Positions 44,203 through 52,631 of a DNA stretch of 64,000 bases are shown piece by piece (the stretch's first letter is position 1; each line of letters begins with the position of its first letter). A model generated the notes under the pieces. That model was not told where the DNA came from. It ran no database searches and saw only the letters and a list, made by a program, of their open reading frames with translations. A program made the translations under genes and the position numbers. The stretch comes from JAABTH01 sp964390725 (GTDB lineage Bacteria; Bacillota; Dethiobacteria; DTU022), in the NCBI GenBank assembly GCA_964390725.1, contig CAYMIW010000002.1, forward strand, positions 1 through 64,000, in the 5' to 3' direction.

Positions 44203-44919
44203 ATGGAGAAATTCAAGATCCTCGGACTGGTGGGTAGCCCCAGGAAAGAAGCAAATACATGGCTTATGGTAAAAAAGGCGCTTGCCGAAGCAGCTACCGT
44301 ACCTGGCGCTGAGACTGAGCTCTATGAAATAGCCGGGAAAAAAATAAATCATTGTCTGGGTTGCAACAAATGTGCAGAGCTGGGACGATGCGTTTTTAAA
44401 GATGATTTTGCGGAGTTTGTTGATAAATACCTTGAAGCCGACGGGATTATTTGGGGTGCACCTGTCTATCACATGTCAATTCCCAGCCTGATGAAAGCGA
44501 CTATTGACAGGTTGGGGAATATGCTCGAAGCTTATTATCTCAAAATGGGTAAGGATCAACCGAGATACAGCAAAGCGTGCGGCGTCATCACCGTGGGTGC
44601 ACACAGGAATGGCGGACAGGAGCTGGCCTTGAGTCACATGATCAACAGCTGCCTTACTATGAACAACATTGTTGTTTCAGGGATGACTTTGGCAGGTGCC
44701 TATATTGGGACAGCGGGTTATTCCGGGCAGTTACCTAATTTCCTAAAAAAAGATAACGTGCTCCAGGATGACTTGGGAATGCTCTGCGCTACAACTACCG
44801 GCCAAAGAGTGGCTGAGATGGCACGTATCATAGCCGAGGGTAAAGCGGTTCTCCAGAATGAACTTCCCCCGGAGTATACCTACAAGGAAGGGCCTGATAA
44901 ATATATACGGCAGAACTGA
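44203..44919 (+). CDS. flavodoxin-like NAD(P)H-dependent FMN reductase
   Basis: A 238-residue flavoprotein. It opens with ILGLVGSPRKEANTWLMV (phosphate-binding loop for FMN) and has the ferredoxin-like CLGCNKCAELGRC motif typical of iron-sulfur flavoproteins and multimeric flavodoxin WrbA-like oxidoreductases. GAPVYHMSIPSLMKATIDRLGN is the second FMN site. Electron partner and substrate are unknown. It is the last gene of the cluster, 107 bp after the M24 gene, before a strong terminator. Confidence 0.88.
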   Translation: MEKFKILGLVGSPRKEANTWLMVKKALAEAATVPGAETELYEIAGKKINHCLGCNKCAELGRCVFKDDFAEFVDKYLEADGIIWGAPVYHMSIPSLMKATIDRLGNMLEAYYLKMGKDQPRYSKACGVITVGAHRNGGQELALSHMINSCLTMNNIVVSGMTLAGAYIGTAGYSGQLPNFLKKDNVLQDDLGMLCATTTGQRVAEMARIIAEGKAVLQNELPPEYTYKEGPDKYIRQN

Positions 44920-45009
44920 TTGCACAATATTGGTTTTAGCGTATAAAGTTTTTGTGAAACGGTTAAACAAAAAGTTGTAGTATAGCGAAACCCATTACAA
45001 TCATTAATA

Positions 45010-45040
45010 AGAGCCGATCAGAAATGATAGGCTCTTTTTA
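45010..45040 (+). terminator. rho-independent terminator
   Basis: AGAGCC-GATCA / TGAT-A-GGCTCT with a GAAA loop is followed by TTTTTA. It ends the 40.5-44.9 kb cluster. Confidence 0.9.
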
Positions 45041-45587
45041 TGTTTGCGGACAAATCAGAGTTGAAAGCGGGGGCTTCCGAGGTTAGAGGGTTGACTTTGG
45101 AAGCCCTCTTGTATTTCGGCGTTGTTTTTATGCAAAAGTGTTGACATATACTATTATATGGAAAAAACACAACTAAGTTAGATTAATATTAACTATGTTA
45201 GAGACAGGGTGTCTGAAAGTTGAGCGACATAATCTATCCTCAATGAGGAGGGCGTATTAAGCAGCAGGTCAGGATGACAGCCGAGTACTTCATTGATAAC
45301 CCCAATATCTTCGAATTATTTTACCAATTTTAAATGGACGAAAGTAACATCGTGACGATGAGATCCCTTGAGCTGGAAAAAGGGTATTGCGACGACTTCA
45401 TGCCCTTTGTCGAAAGCGGGGCTATTCATGAAACGGATATCCCGGCGATATACCCGGGGAGCCCTCGGAGTAAGTTATATATTTCCTGCTCATGCCAGTC
45501 TGCATCCTTGCTGTCGTGTCGTCTGCGGTAAGGGCTACACGAAGCGGTATACTGATGAAATGGGGGATGGACAATCTTCTACGGCTA
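45041..45587 (+). other. intergenic region with tandem operator-like repeat
   Basis: Two copies of AACTA(A/T)GTTAGA start at 45171 and 45191 (20-bp period); each contains a small CTA-x-TTAG palindrome. Downstream, frames such as 45334-45531 show no family features or coherent ribosome sites, and the stretch looks like a decayed gene. No intact gene is supported. Confidence 0.45.
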
Positions 45588-46241
45588 CTAGTAATTCCAT
45601 CCTAAAATTCCTAAAGCCAGGATGTTCATGATGATTGGAACCAGGTATATCCCTGCCAGGATAGTTAGTTTGGCTTTCATCGTTTTTCTGTTAATCACCC
45701 AGATTGCCGCGGCAAAAAAATGGAAATAACCGATAAAAAAGATTAGCCAGACTCCTTTAAAGGAAAGCTCCCAAAAAGGGTAAACCCAGACTAGATGTCC
45801 GCCAATGTTCAGAAGGCATTCTACAAAAACGGCAAAAGCAGCCAGGGCTACAGCAGTCACCCATTTTTCAGGCAGCCCCAGTATTTTTTCCGTGGTGCTT
45901 TCCGACAAGCTATTGTAAAAAACAAAACCAGCCAGGGAAAACATGAACATGATCTCCAGGTTCCAGCCCACCATCGTCCGCAGGGCTGTTTCGCCGGGAA
46001 CGGTCCAGAAGGCAGAATAACCAGTTAAATGCATAACCCACCCATTCCAGGTTTCGTTGAAAAAGTCCATACCAAACACAGCCAGGGCGCAAAAAAGGGC
46101 ATCCCAATTACCGGTATTACGCGCCAGCTTAATCTCTTTACTGTATATATAGAAGACAATCAACATTAAAGTGATCCCGTACCATTTGAATGTAGTTAAA
46201 TCTCTTAATCCTTCAAGCGCCTGCAGTGTTGCTTCAGTCAT
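45588..46241 (-). CDS. hypothetical multi-pass membrane protein
   Basis: A 217-residue protein with about six hydrophobic helices, rich in Trp and Phe. Segments include WYGITLMLIVFYIYSKEIKLARNTGNWDALF, WTVPGETALRTMVGWNLEIMFMFSLAG and a C-terminal helix AKLTILAGIYLVPIIMNILALG. No family is recognised. The start ATG 46241 has TAGGGGG upstream. It is alone on the minus strand between two plus-strand clusters. Confidence 0.75.
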   Translation of the reverse strand: MTEATLQALEGLRDLTTFKWYGITLMLIVFYIYSKEIKLARNTGNWDALFCALAVFGMDFFNETWNGWVMHLTGYSAFWTVPGETALRTMVGWNLEIMFMFSLAGFVFYNSLSESTTEKILGLPEKWVTAVALAAFAVFVECLLNIGGHLVWVYPFWELSFKGVWLIFFIGYFHFFAAAIWVINRKTMKAKLTILAGIYLVPIIMNILALGILGWNY

Positions 46242-46588
46242 TGGCAGTGCCCCCTAAATAATGATTCAAAAAACAATCTACCTAACCAGCTTTTTAATAA
46301 TACTAATAATTGTTTTTAAACCTTTTCAAACCTGTTATAGCTTCAATAATGAACATCTGACAAGGTTGTTAAGAATCCTCAATCTTAATTCCACGAGAAG
46401 TGCGAAATTCCTTTTTCCAAAACAGGGTTAGGCCTTGATAGATAAGATTATGTGTGATACGTTTTCCACAAAGCCAGACCACTGCGTATAGAGTATCCCG
46501 AAGCATTGTATTACTTTACGCCTCGCGGTAATGGAGTGAATTATCTATTAAGTAGAGCTCTAAAGAGAACAAAATGGAGGAGAATTGA
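46242..46588 (+). other. intergenic region between divergent genes
   Basis: These 347 bp separate two divergent genes and should hold both promoters. I cannot identify a convincing -35/-10 pair and see no gene. Confidence 0.4.
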
Positions 46589-47368
46589 TTGGAAAAGTTA
46601 ATTAAACAATATTTTATATCACCGGCAGCAGGTAAAAGGTTAATAGCAAAATCGATATTGCATATCACATCAATAGTCGATGCTTTGGAGAATAGAACGA
46701 TTGTAATTACAGCAGGAACTACTAATGGCTATATTGTTGAAGAAATATTTAAAAGAAAAATCCAGGACGTAGAATTTTCCAAAAAAAGGTTTTTCAGGGG
46801 TGTATCATTGCCTCATCAATATGCTATGACTGACACTGGAAGATTAGGAGATGAGAGCCACTTTCCTGGTGATGTGGTTATTGTAAAAGGAAAATGGGAA
46901 AAAGGAAAAACAATATTTGATGTTGCAGATAGTTTGAAAAAGGGTGATATTATAATTAAAGGGGCCAATGCCGTTAATTTGGAAAGTATGCAAGCAGCAA
47001 TATATGTTGGACATCCAAAGGCAGGCACTATTGGTGTAGCACTTCAAGCTGTTCTGGGTAGAAGAGTTGAATTATATTTGCCAGTTGGTTTAGAAAAAAG
47101 AATACATGGAGATATAAATGATATTGCAAAAAGGCTGAACTCTTCAAATGCAACGGGTTCGAGGTATTTACCTGTAAGCGGGAACGTCATAACTGAATTG
47201 GATGCAATTAAGCGAATAACCGGGGCTTCAGCTGAACTTGTTGCAAGTGGTGGAATATGTGGAGCGGAGGGAAGTTGTTGGATTGCTGTTTCTGGAAGTA
47301 ATAAACAGTTGAGTGATACGGACGATTTAATAAAAGATATTATTAATGAACCCATTTTTGAAATATAA
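46589..47368 (+). CDS. conserved hypothetical protein
   Basis: A 259-residue soluble protein that I do not recognise by name. It has an alpha/beta look: a Ser/Ala-rich start (SPAAGKRLIAKSI), IVITAGTTNGYIVEEIF, FPGDVVIVKG, KKGDIIIKGANAVN and a Gly-rich C-terminus GASAELVASGGICGAEGSCWIAVSG. The ordered glycines suggest a nucleotide- or cofactor-binding fold. Start is TTG 46589 with GGAGGAG about 6 nt upstream. A truncated RelE/ParE toxin frame overlaps its stop. The length and regular structure make it a real gene. Confidence 0.8.
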   Translation: MEKLIKQYFISPAAGKRLIAKSILHITSIVDALENRTIVITAGTTNGYIVEEIFKRKIQDVEFSKKRFFRGVSLPHQYAMTDTGRLGDESHFPGDVVIVKGKWEKGKTIFDVADSLKKGDIIIKGANAVNLESMQAAIYVGHPKAGTIGVALQAVLGRRVELYLPVGLEKRIHGDINDIAKRLNSSNATGSRYLPVSGNVITELDAIKRITGASAELVASGGICGAEGSCWIAVSGSNKQLSDTDDLIKDIINEPIFEI

Positions 47369-47370
47369 GT

Positions 47371-47577
47371 CGCGATGACGTAGAGAAGAGTTATCAAAAT
47401 ATAACAGAAAAGCCTTCTATGTATAGTTTATGCAATGATTACAAACTTCGAAATGGTGGATACAGGAAAATCGTGATTAAGAACTGCCTTATTTTATATC
47501 GCATTAACAAAGAGGATGAAACGGTTTTTGTCGTTAGGGTGGTATATGGTGGCAGAAATTATTCCGTGCTTATTTGA
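47371..47577 (+). pseudogene. truncated RelE/ParE-type toxin
   Basis: An open frame without a proper start reads KPSMYSLCNDYKLRNGGYRKIVIKNCLILYRI and ETVFVVRVVYGGRNYSVLI, then TGA. This is the C-terminal two-thirds of a RelE/ParE toxin, with the expected Tyr/Arg-containing strands (GYRK, YRI, VRVVYG). The N-terminal helix and a matching antitoxin gene are absent. The previous gene ends exactly where homology begins, which suggests a deletion or insertion junction. Confidence 0.75.
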
Positions 47578-47637
47578 AGTCGGGGGTGTCAAAAAAATTG
47601 ACGATAGGCGTTGTTTCTTAAGAGAGGAGGGCTAAAA

Positions 47638-47958
47638 ATGTATAAGAATAAATATTTGGTATTTATCACAACCCTGTTGCTGCTTGTTTTTTTGATCGCC
47701 TGCAGCAGAACTGAAGTAGAAGGGCCGGATTATGAGCTGCAGTTGAAAGCCGAACCTCAAGGGGCTGGGAAAGTGAACACCTCAATGTCTTCTTTGTCGA
47801 ATGAGGTAACCCTCGAGGCCAAAGCTGACGATGGATATGTTTTTCAGGTTTGGATGGAAGATGGAAAAGTTGTAAGCAGTGAAGCCGTTTATCGCTTTGC
47901 TCACATCGAAGATAAGGTTTTGACAGCGGTTTTTAAAGCGGTAAGTGAAAATGATTAA
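47638..47958 (+). CDS. small lipoprotein with bacterial-repeat (InlB B-repeat-like) domain
   Basis: A 106-residue secreted lipoprotein. The signal peptide ends at Cys in FLIACSRTE. The mature part has LQLKAEPQGAGKVNTS, then VTLEAKADDGYVFQVWMEDGKVVSSEAVYRF, a single copy of the beta-grasp-like repeat common in surface proteins (G-Y-x-F-x-x-W). GAGAGGAGG precedes ATG 47638. Function unknown, probably displayed on the cell surface. Confidence 0.8.
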   Translation: MYKNKYLVFITTLLLLVFLIACSRTEVEGPDYELQLKAEPQGAGKVNTSMSSLSNEVTLEAKADDGYVFQVWMEDGKVVSSEAVYRFAHIEDKVLTAVFKAVSEND

Positions 47959-47991
47959 TAATCAGAATAGAACTCAAAACTTCAGATTTGT

Positions 47992-48034
47992 GAGAGGTAC
48001 ATAATAGCATCATTCCTTGCAAATCAATTTTATC
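47992..48034 (+). repeat. dispersed repeat, copy 2
   Basis: GAGAGGT-CATAATA-CATCATTCCTT followed at once by GCAAATCAATTTTATCC. It matches 32998-33024 with two differences, and 33062-33078 with one, without the 37-bp spacer found in copy 1. Confidence 0.6.
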
Positions 48035-48076
48035 CCTGTTGTTATGGTTGTTTTATGTAACGATAAATAGTAGAAT

Positions 48077-48106
48077 GTGAATGAATAGAAGTATGCATTC
48101 ATTCAC
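48077..48106 (+). promoter_or_regulatory. TetR operator 1 (autoregulatory)
   Basis: GTGAATGAAT-N10-ATTCATTCAC, a perfect 10-bp inverted repeat 22 bp before the chosen TTG start of the TetR gene. The same site recurs at 48751-48780. Confidence 0.85.
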
Positions 48107-48128
48107 TCGGGCAGGGAGGCGGATTCTT

Positions 48129-48722
48129 TTGCTGGATAAAAAACAGGATATATTTAATAGCGCAAGGGAAATGTTTTACTATAAAGGTTTTAAGGAAACT
48201 AACGTTGCTGATATTGCAAAGCATGCTGGAATAGCTGTAGGTACATTTTATAATTACTACGACTCAAAAGAGCAAATATTTTTCGAAGTTCTGATGAAAG
48301 AAAATGAGAAGCAAAAAAAGAGCATGTTAGAGTCAATTGAGCTGAATAGCGATGATCCGGCAGCCCTGGTTAACGAGCTTGTTTCGCAAAACCTCAGGGC
48401 AATGAATGAAAATCCAATCTTGAGGGAATGGAATAACGAAGAACTTGTTAATAAGCTTGAAAGATTATTCTATGAATATAAAGGTATTGAGAGTATCGGG
48501 AAATTCTATGAAAGTATGGCAATAAAACAAATTAGAAAATGGAAAAACGAAGGTAAGTTACGAGAGGATATGGATGATGAATTTATACTGGCGTTACTCA
48601 ATTCTGTGCATTATGTAGATATTCATAAGGCAGATCTAGGGGTGCAGCACTTTCCACAACTTATACAATACCTGATCGAGTTTATAATGAAAGGTTTAAC
48701 GAGCCTGGTAGTGAAAAAATAG
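48129..48722 (+). CDS. TetR/AcrR family regulator
   Basis: A 197-residue repressor. The HTH reads KKQDIFNSAREMFYYKGFKETNV and IAKHAGIAVGTFYNYYDSKEQIF. I chose TTG 48129, preceded by GGGAGGCGG; the upstream ATG at 48081 lies inside the operator. The C-terminal domain is helical and ligand-binding. Identical palindromes in front of this gene and of the DUF4097 gene downstream indicate that it represses both. Confidence 0.9.
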   Translation: MLDKKQDIFNSAREMFYYKGFKETNVADIAKHAGIAVGTFYNYYDSKEQIFFEVLMKENEKQKKSMLESIELNSDDPAALVNELVSQNLRAMNENPILREWNNEELVNKLERLFYEYKGIESIGKFYESMAIKQIRKWKNEGKLREDMDDEFILALLNSVHYVDIHKADLGVQHFPQLIQYLIEFIMKGLTSLVVKK

Positions 48723-48749
48723 TTGCCTAAAAGTTGTTTTTTGATTAAA

Positions 48750-48781
48750 AGTGAATGAATATAATAATATATTCATTCACT
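48750..48781 (+). promoter_or_regulatory. TetR operator 2 (before DUF4097 gene)
   Basis: GTGAATGAAT-N10-ATTCATTCAC again, here with arms extended to 13 bp (AGTGAATGAATAT / ATATTCATTCACT). It lies 34 bp before the start codon of the adhesin-like gene, overlapping its likely promoter. Confidence 0.85.
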
Positions 48782-48814
48782 CAATGTTGCTTTTGGGAAG
48801 GGCGGTTAATTAGC

Positions 48815-49678
48815 ATGAAAGCAGTTAAAAAGGGCTTAATAGCGATTAGCATGGCATTGGTTGTTTTGTTAATAGCAGGAGGTGCAGTATTTATGTTTGG
48901 TATGAAGGAAGAAATTTTAAAAGAGAATTATTATCTTGAACCGGGAAGTCTGCTGGACGTTAACAATAAAAGAGGAACCATAACAATTACGGGGTGGAAA
49001 CAGGATTATATAGAGATAATAGCTGTCAAACAGAGCGTACTAGGGCTGTTCTTTGATCAGGTAAGTATTGAGGTAATTGATGAAGAGAGGTTTGCTGTTA
49101 GCACAAAATATTGTACCAGTATGTCTCAGGGCGTTGGTGTTGATTACAGCATTAGAGTGCCTGATGGGGTGTTAGTGTCTCAGGTAAATAATTTAGCAGG
49201 GAGTATTAACATTGAGCATGTTGAGGGAGACGTTATTGTACAGACAGCAAGTGGCAGTATTAATATAAATAATGTTCCGGGAAGTGTCTCAGCAAAAACG
49301 TCCAGAGGAGCGATTAAAATTAACGAAGCAGCCGGCTTCGTCAGTGCAATAAGTGAAACCGGCAATATTAGCATCAGGGAAGCGGGTGGAATCCACAAGA
49401 TCCATACCGACCGTGGTAATATTTTATTAGATGTTTTAGCTATTCAGGAGTGCCTGGAAGTTAGTTCTCAATCAGGCTCAATTACGGCATTTCTCAGCCC
49501 AGGTCTGGATGCATATATCGAGGTGAGCACTTCCAGTGGTAATATCTCGCATGAGGATCTATCTCCATCTGTTATTGAGTTAACAAGTAATAAACTGATC
49601 GCTTCAATAGGAGAAGGGAGCAATAAAATAAACATTACCACATCTTCAGGTTCCATAAATCTGAAAATAATGCCATGA
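48815..49678 (+). CDS. membrane-anchored DUF4097 beta-helix protein
   Basis: A 287-residue protein with an N-terminal membrane helix (LIAISMALVVLLIAGGAVFMFG). The rest is a right-handed beta-helix-like repeat: short turns such as GSINIEHVEGDVIVQTASGSIN, GNISIREAGG, GNILLDVLA, GSITAFLS, and a final SGSINLKIMP. DUF4097 proteins are commonly found under TetR or two-component control in stress-response loci, and their role is unclear. GGGAAGGGCGG lies before ATG 48815. It is probably the only target besides the regulator itself. Confidence 0.85.
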   Translation: MKAVKKGLIAISMALVVLLIAGGAVFMFGMKEEILKENYYLEPGSLLDVNNKRGTITITGWKQDYIEIIAVKQSVLGLFFDQVSIEVIDEERFAVSTKYCTSMSQGVGVDYSIRVPDGVLVSQVNNLAGSINIEHVEGDVIVQTASGSININNVPGSVSAKTSRGAIKINEAAGFVSAISETGNISIREAGGIHKIHTDRGNILLDVLAIQECLEVSSQSGSITAFLSPGLDAYIEVSTSSGNISHEDLSPSVIELTSNKLIASIGEGSNKINITTSSGSINLKIMP

Positions 49679-49770
49679 ATAGCCTTTGGGGTTAAGGTTT
49701 AGCAGGCGAGAAGTTTAAGGTAATAAGGCCAAGCTGTTTTTAGACTACCCGGCTGTTGATTAACGCATAA

Positions 49771-49801
49771 GAAAACCGCGCTATTAGAAAACGCGGTTTT
49801 C
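49771..49801 (+). terminator. bidirectional terminator
   Basis: GAAAACCGCG and CGCGGTTTTC form a 10-bp stem flanked by A and T runs on both strands. It separates two convergent genes, and either transcript could end here. Confidence 0.9.
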
Positions 49802-49824
49802 CTGTTATCTTTAAAGCATAGTTA

Positions 49825-51033
49825 TTATAATTGATTATGAACGCGAAGAACCACATCACTCATCGGGTATGCCGAGCAGACATGGACAAAGCCATCATCA
49901 AGATCGCCTGCTCTCACACCCAGGCCCTCGGGTCTGTACCATATATCTCCTTTCTCAAGAAGACTGCGACACCAGCCACATTCGCCACTGCGGCAGTGGG
50001 AATCTACAGCATACCCTGCCCGTTCTAGGGCTACTAGAAGGGTTTCATCGGAACGGCATTCAAGTTCAACTTCCGTTATTCCGTATCTCAATGTTAGTCT
50101 GAATACCTGTCCTTTTTTGCCTGCCGGGAATTCCGAATGGGCAGTAATGTCATCGCTTTCTCCATAAGCTTCTTCCTGACGAAAACGCCTGATTACGCCC
50201 AGATTGTCAAGGGCCTTGTTAACAAAACCATACATTGCCTGGGGGCCGCAAATGAAATAACTTTTTCCGCCGGTATCTCCTGTAACTTTTTTAATTAGAT
50301 CGGCTGTGATAAAACCTTTTTCGCCATCCCAGTCAGAAGTGGGTTCCGAAAGCACATGGATTACCCGGATTCTACCGTTGCTTTGTTTAGCCAGCAAATC
50401 TAATTCTTCCCGGAAGATTATGTCATTTTGATTGCGGCTTCCGTAAAGGATAGTAAGTTTTTCGGGCCGTTTGCTTTCGGTAAGCATATCCCGTGCGATT
50501 GAGCGAAACGGGGTGATACCACTGCCGCCAGCCAATGCCACAAGCTCTTTTTGATCGCGAATACCGTGGTACCACATATTACCAAAGGCCCCGTCGCATT
50601 GAATGATTACCCCAGGTTTCCAGTTGTTGGTTATATATTCGCTTGTATACCCGCCATCTTTTTTCTTTATGGTGATTTCAATATAGCCGTCTTCTGCAGC
50701 ATTAAGCGGTGAAGATGATATTGTGTAAGGGCGGGTACAGTTACGTCCGTCTATTTCAAACTTAACCGAAAGATACTGGCCGGCGTAGAAGAAAGGCAAT
50801 TTATACCCTTCTGTCGCTTTCAGCCGGTAGGTCTTTGTTGTTGGGGTCTCTTCTGTAACAGTATCAATTTGGGCATCAAATAAACCGGGATGAAATTCTT
50901 TTACGAATTCAGCGATCGGGTCGCTTCCATCGACAAAAGGCTTTCCGCTATCTATCCAGGCATTACGCTGCGGGATAAGCCTGGCGAATTTAATCAGGTC
51001 GCGAACTTTACCATTTACTGTAATATTTGACAT
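49825..51033 (-). CDS. flavin-dependent 2Fe-2S ferredoxin reductase
   Basis: A 402-residue electron-transfer protein. A helical N-terminal extension (about 45 residues) precedes an FNR-type module with the FAD motif RPYTISS, the NAD(P) motifs ALAGGSGITPFRS and YFICGPQAMY, and a C-terminal plant-type 2Fe-2S domain with CRSGECGWC and a distant Cys (HVCSAYP). It would move electrons from NAD(P)H to a partner. Its start overlaps the stop of the CrtI-like oxidoreductase (TAATG), so the two likely work together. The similar pair at 52632-55421 shows the module is doubled. Confidence 0.9.
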   Translation of the reverse strand: MSNITVNGKVRDLIKFARLIPQRNAWIDSGKPFVDGSDPIAEFVKEFHPGLFDAQIDTVTEETPTTKTYRLKATEGYKLPFFYAGQYLSVKFEIDGRNCTRPYTISSSPLNAAEDGYIEITIKKKDGGYTSEYITNNWKPGVIIQCDGAFGNMWYHGIRDQKELVALAGGSGITPFRSIARDMLTESKRPEKLTILYGSRNQNDIIFREELDLLAKQSNGRIRVIHVLSEPTSDWDGEKGFITADLIKKVTGDTGGKSYFICGPQAMYGFVNKALDNLGVIRRFRQEEAYGESDDITAHSEFPAGKKGQVFRLTLRYGITEVELECRSDETLLVALERAGYAVDSHCRSGECGWCRSLLEKGDIWYRPEGLGVRAGDLDDGFVHVCSAYPMSDVVLRVHNQL

Positions 51034-52607
51034 TATGACACCCCCTGAAGTTCTTTAAAAGTGTCTTCGGCAACGCGGATACCCGAGCTTATAACACTTG
51101 AATAACCGACTGTTCTGAAAGTACCGCCGCCTACAAAATCAAGCCCCTTCAGGAAACGCTCTTTTTCCATGCTCAGTGTGCGCGAAATAACTCCGTCAAG
51201 GGCCGTTTGCTCATAACCATATATATTTCCACGCAGGGCATTGGCATAACGGACATAAGTAGCCGGGGTCGAGATGGAGATTTCCTCAATGTGTTCCCGG
51301 ATAGATGCGCCGGTAGCCAGTTCAAACCGGTCGATAAGATAGTTGGCCAGCTCTTCATTTGATTCAAGATACTTATATTTATCCATTGCTTCCAGGAAGG
51401 CATCCGGATGGTAGGTCTCAGCGAAATTAAGCTGACAGCGGTTTTTACCTGTGCAACCGGGTATGGCAACATCTGAGCAGGTTACAACCAGTTTGGGATG
51501 TTTAACCCAATGTCTTATGGTTTCTGCGATCTGCTCGGTATGCAGGTGATCACCGATAAAGTATTCGTAGCTGTCAATGCCCATTTCTTTGGCGGGAGCA
51601 TTGAGGCCCAGGTACATTGTAAAAGGCGACAGGGCAAGTTTGCGGACATTATAGAGTTTTTTCATACGCTCTGGAATAAATGATTCTGGAAGCATCTTTG
51701 TAATGGCAATTGTGGCGAGCGCATTACAAATCACCTGCCTGGCTCCGATTCTGGTTCCGTCTGCAAGTTCAATTCCTGTTACGCGGTCACTTTCTGTAAG
51801 AAAACGCTCCACCTTGGTGCAGCATTCTACCTGTGCCCCCAGCTTCCGCAATTGCATTTCCACTTTATTCGCCATGGAGTGAGAAGTTTTTTCCGGGATA
51901 TGCGCTCCTTCAATAAGATAACGGTGAAGCATAACAGCCCATACCGGAAAGCTTATTATACGCATGGAGTGTCCCAGGTAGCCAACCATGCAGTGTAAAA
52001 CCTGAATGGTTCGCTCACTGAAGTTAAACTGGGCATTAACCTCAGCTACCGAGTATCCGGCCAGGCGTACAAAAGAAGCATGGTCCTTAAGGATTTTCAG
52101 GGGTTTGATTGAGCTCGAATTTTCAATGTCTTCCAGCGCATCAGCAATTTCTTCACATAAATCAAGGTAGCGGGACATCTTTTCTCCATCGCCGGGCGAT
52201 AGTTTTTCAATTGCTTCAACAATTTTTGTTCGACCATAGGGCATGGTCATATTAATATCATAGTTCGAAAGAATGCAGCGGTACATTTCCGGTGTCTGTT
52301 TCAGATCAAGGTCTACTCCGCATTCTTCAATCAGTAACCGACGCGCCCGCCCGTGTGCAGTTTGGATTCCTTTCTCCTTAGCTTCAATCTGGCCTGTGCC
52401 AAATTCACACAATGCATGCAGGGTTGCCTCAAATTCAAAACGGCCCCGTACGAAACTGGTTGCAAAACCGCCGGTCATATTATGCTGTTCCACCAACAGG
52501 ACATCAACGCCTTTTTGGGCTAAACGCAGTGCAGCTGTTAGTCCGCCAAAGCCTCCACCGACTACAATAACATCATAGTTATCTTTGAAGCGCTTAAGTC
52601 CTTTCAT
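51033..52607 (-). CDS. FAD-dependent oxidoreductase, phytoene desaturase-like (CrtI superfamily)
   Basis: A protein of about 524 residues with the N-terminal dinucleotide fold DVIVVGGGFGGLTAALRLAQKGVDVLLVEQHNMTGG in outline (GxGxxG) and the family's C-terminal FVGGGTFRTVGYSSVISSGIRVAE. Members desaturate, isomerise or saturate long hydrophobic substrates. No carotenoid genes occur here, so a different substrate, for example a polyketide or a lipid, is likely. I choose ATG 52607 with AAGGAAGTG upstream. It overlaps the ferredoxin reductase at its 3' end. Confidence 0.87.
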   Translation of the reverse strand: MKGLKRFKDNYDVIVVGGGFGGLTAALRLAQKGVDVLLVEQHNMTGGFATSFVRGRFEFEATLHALCEFGTGQIEAKEKGIQTAHGRARRLLIEECGVDLDLKQTPEMYRCILSNYDINMTMPYGRTKIVEAIEKLSPGDGEKMSRYLDLCEEIADALEDIENSSSIKPLKILKDHASFVRLAGYSVAEVNAQFNFSERTIQVLHCMVGYLGHSMRIISFPVWAVMLHRYLIEGAHIPEKTSHSMANKVEMQLRKLGAQVECCTKVERFLTESDRVTGIELADGTRIGARQVICNALATIAITKMLPESFIPERMKKLYNVRKLALSPFTMYLGLNAPAKEMGIDSYEYFIGDHLHTEQIAETIRHWVKHPKLVVTCSDVAIPGCTGKNRCQLNFAETYHPDAFLEAMDKYKYLESNEELANYLIDRFELATGASIREHIEEISISTPATYVRYANALRGNIYGYEQTALDGVISRTLSMEKERFLKGLDFVGGGTFRTVGYSSVISSGIRVAEDTFKELQGVS

Positions 52608-52631
52608 GCCGTTTTTCACTTCCTTTTCGTT

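Noticed and set aside
45141..45170. TTGACA at 45141 as a promoter for the region after it
   Set aside because: The only TATTAT-like hexamer is 5 bp away; spacing is wrong, and no intact gene follows.
45334..45631. Open frames after the tandem operator
   Set aside because: Two overlapping frames with no recognisable domain and poor starts; they read as decayed sequence.
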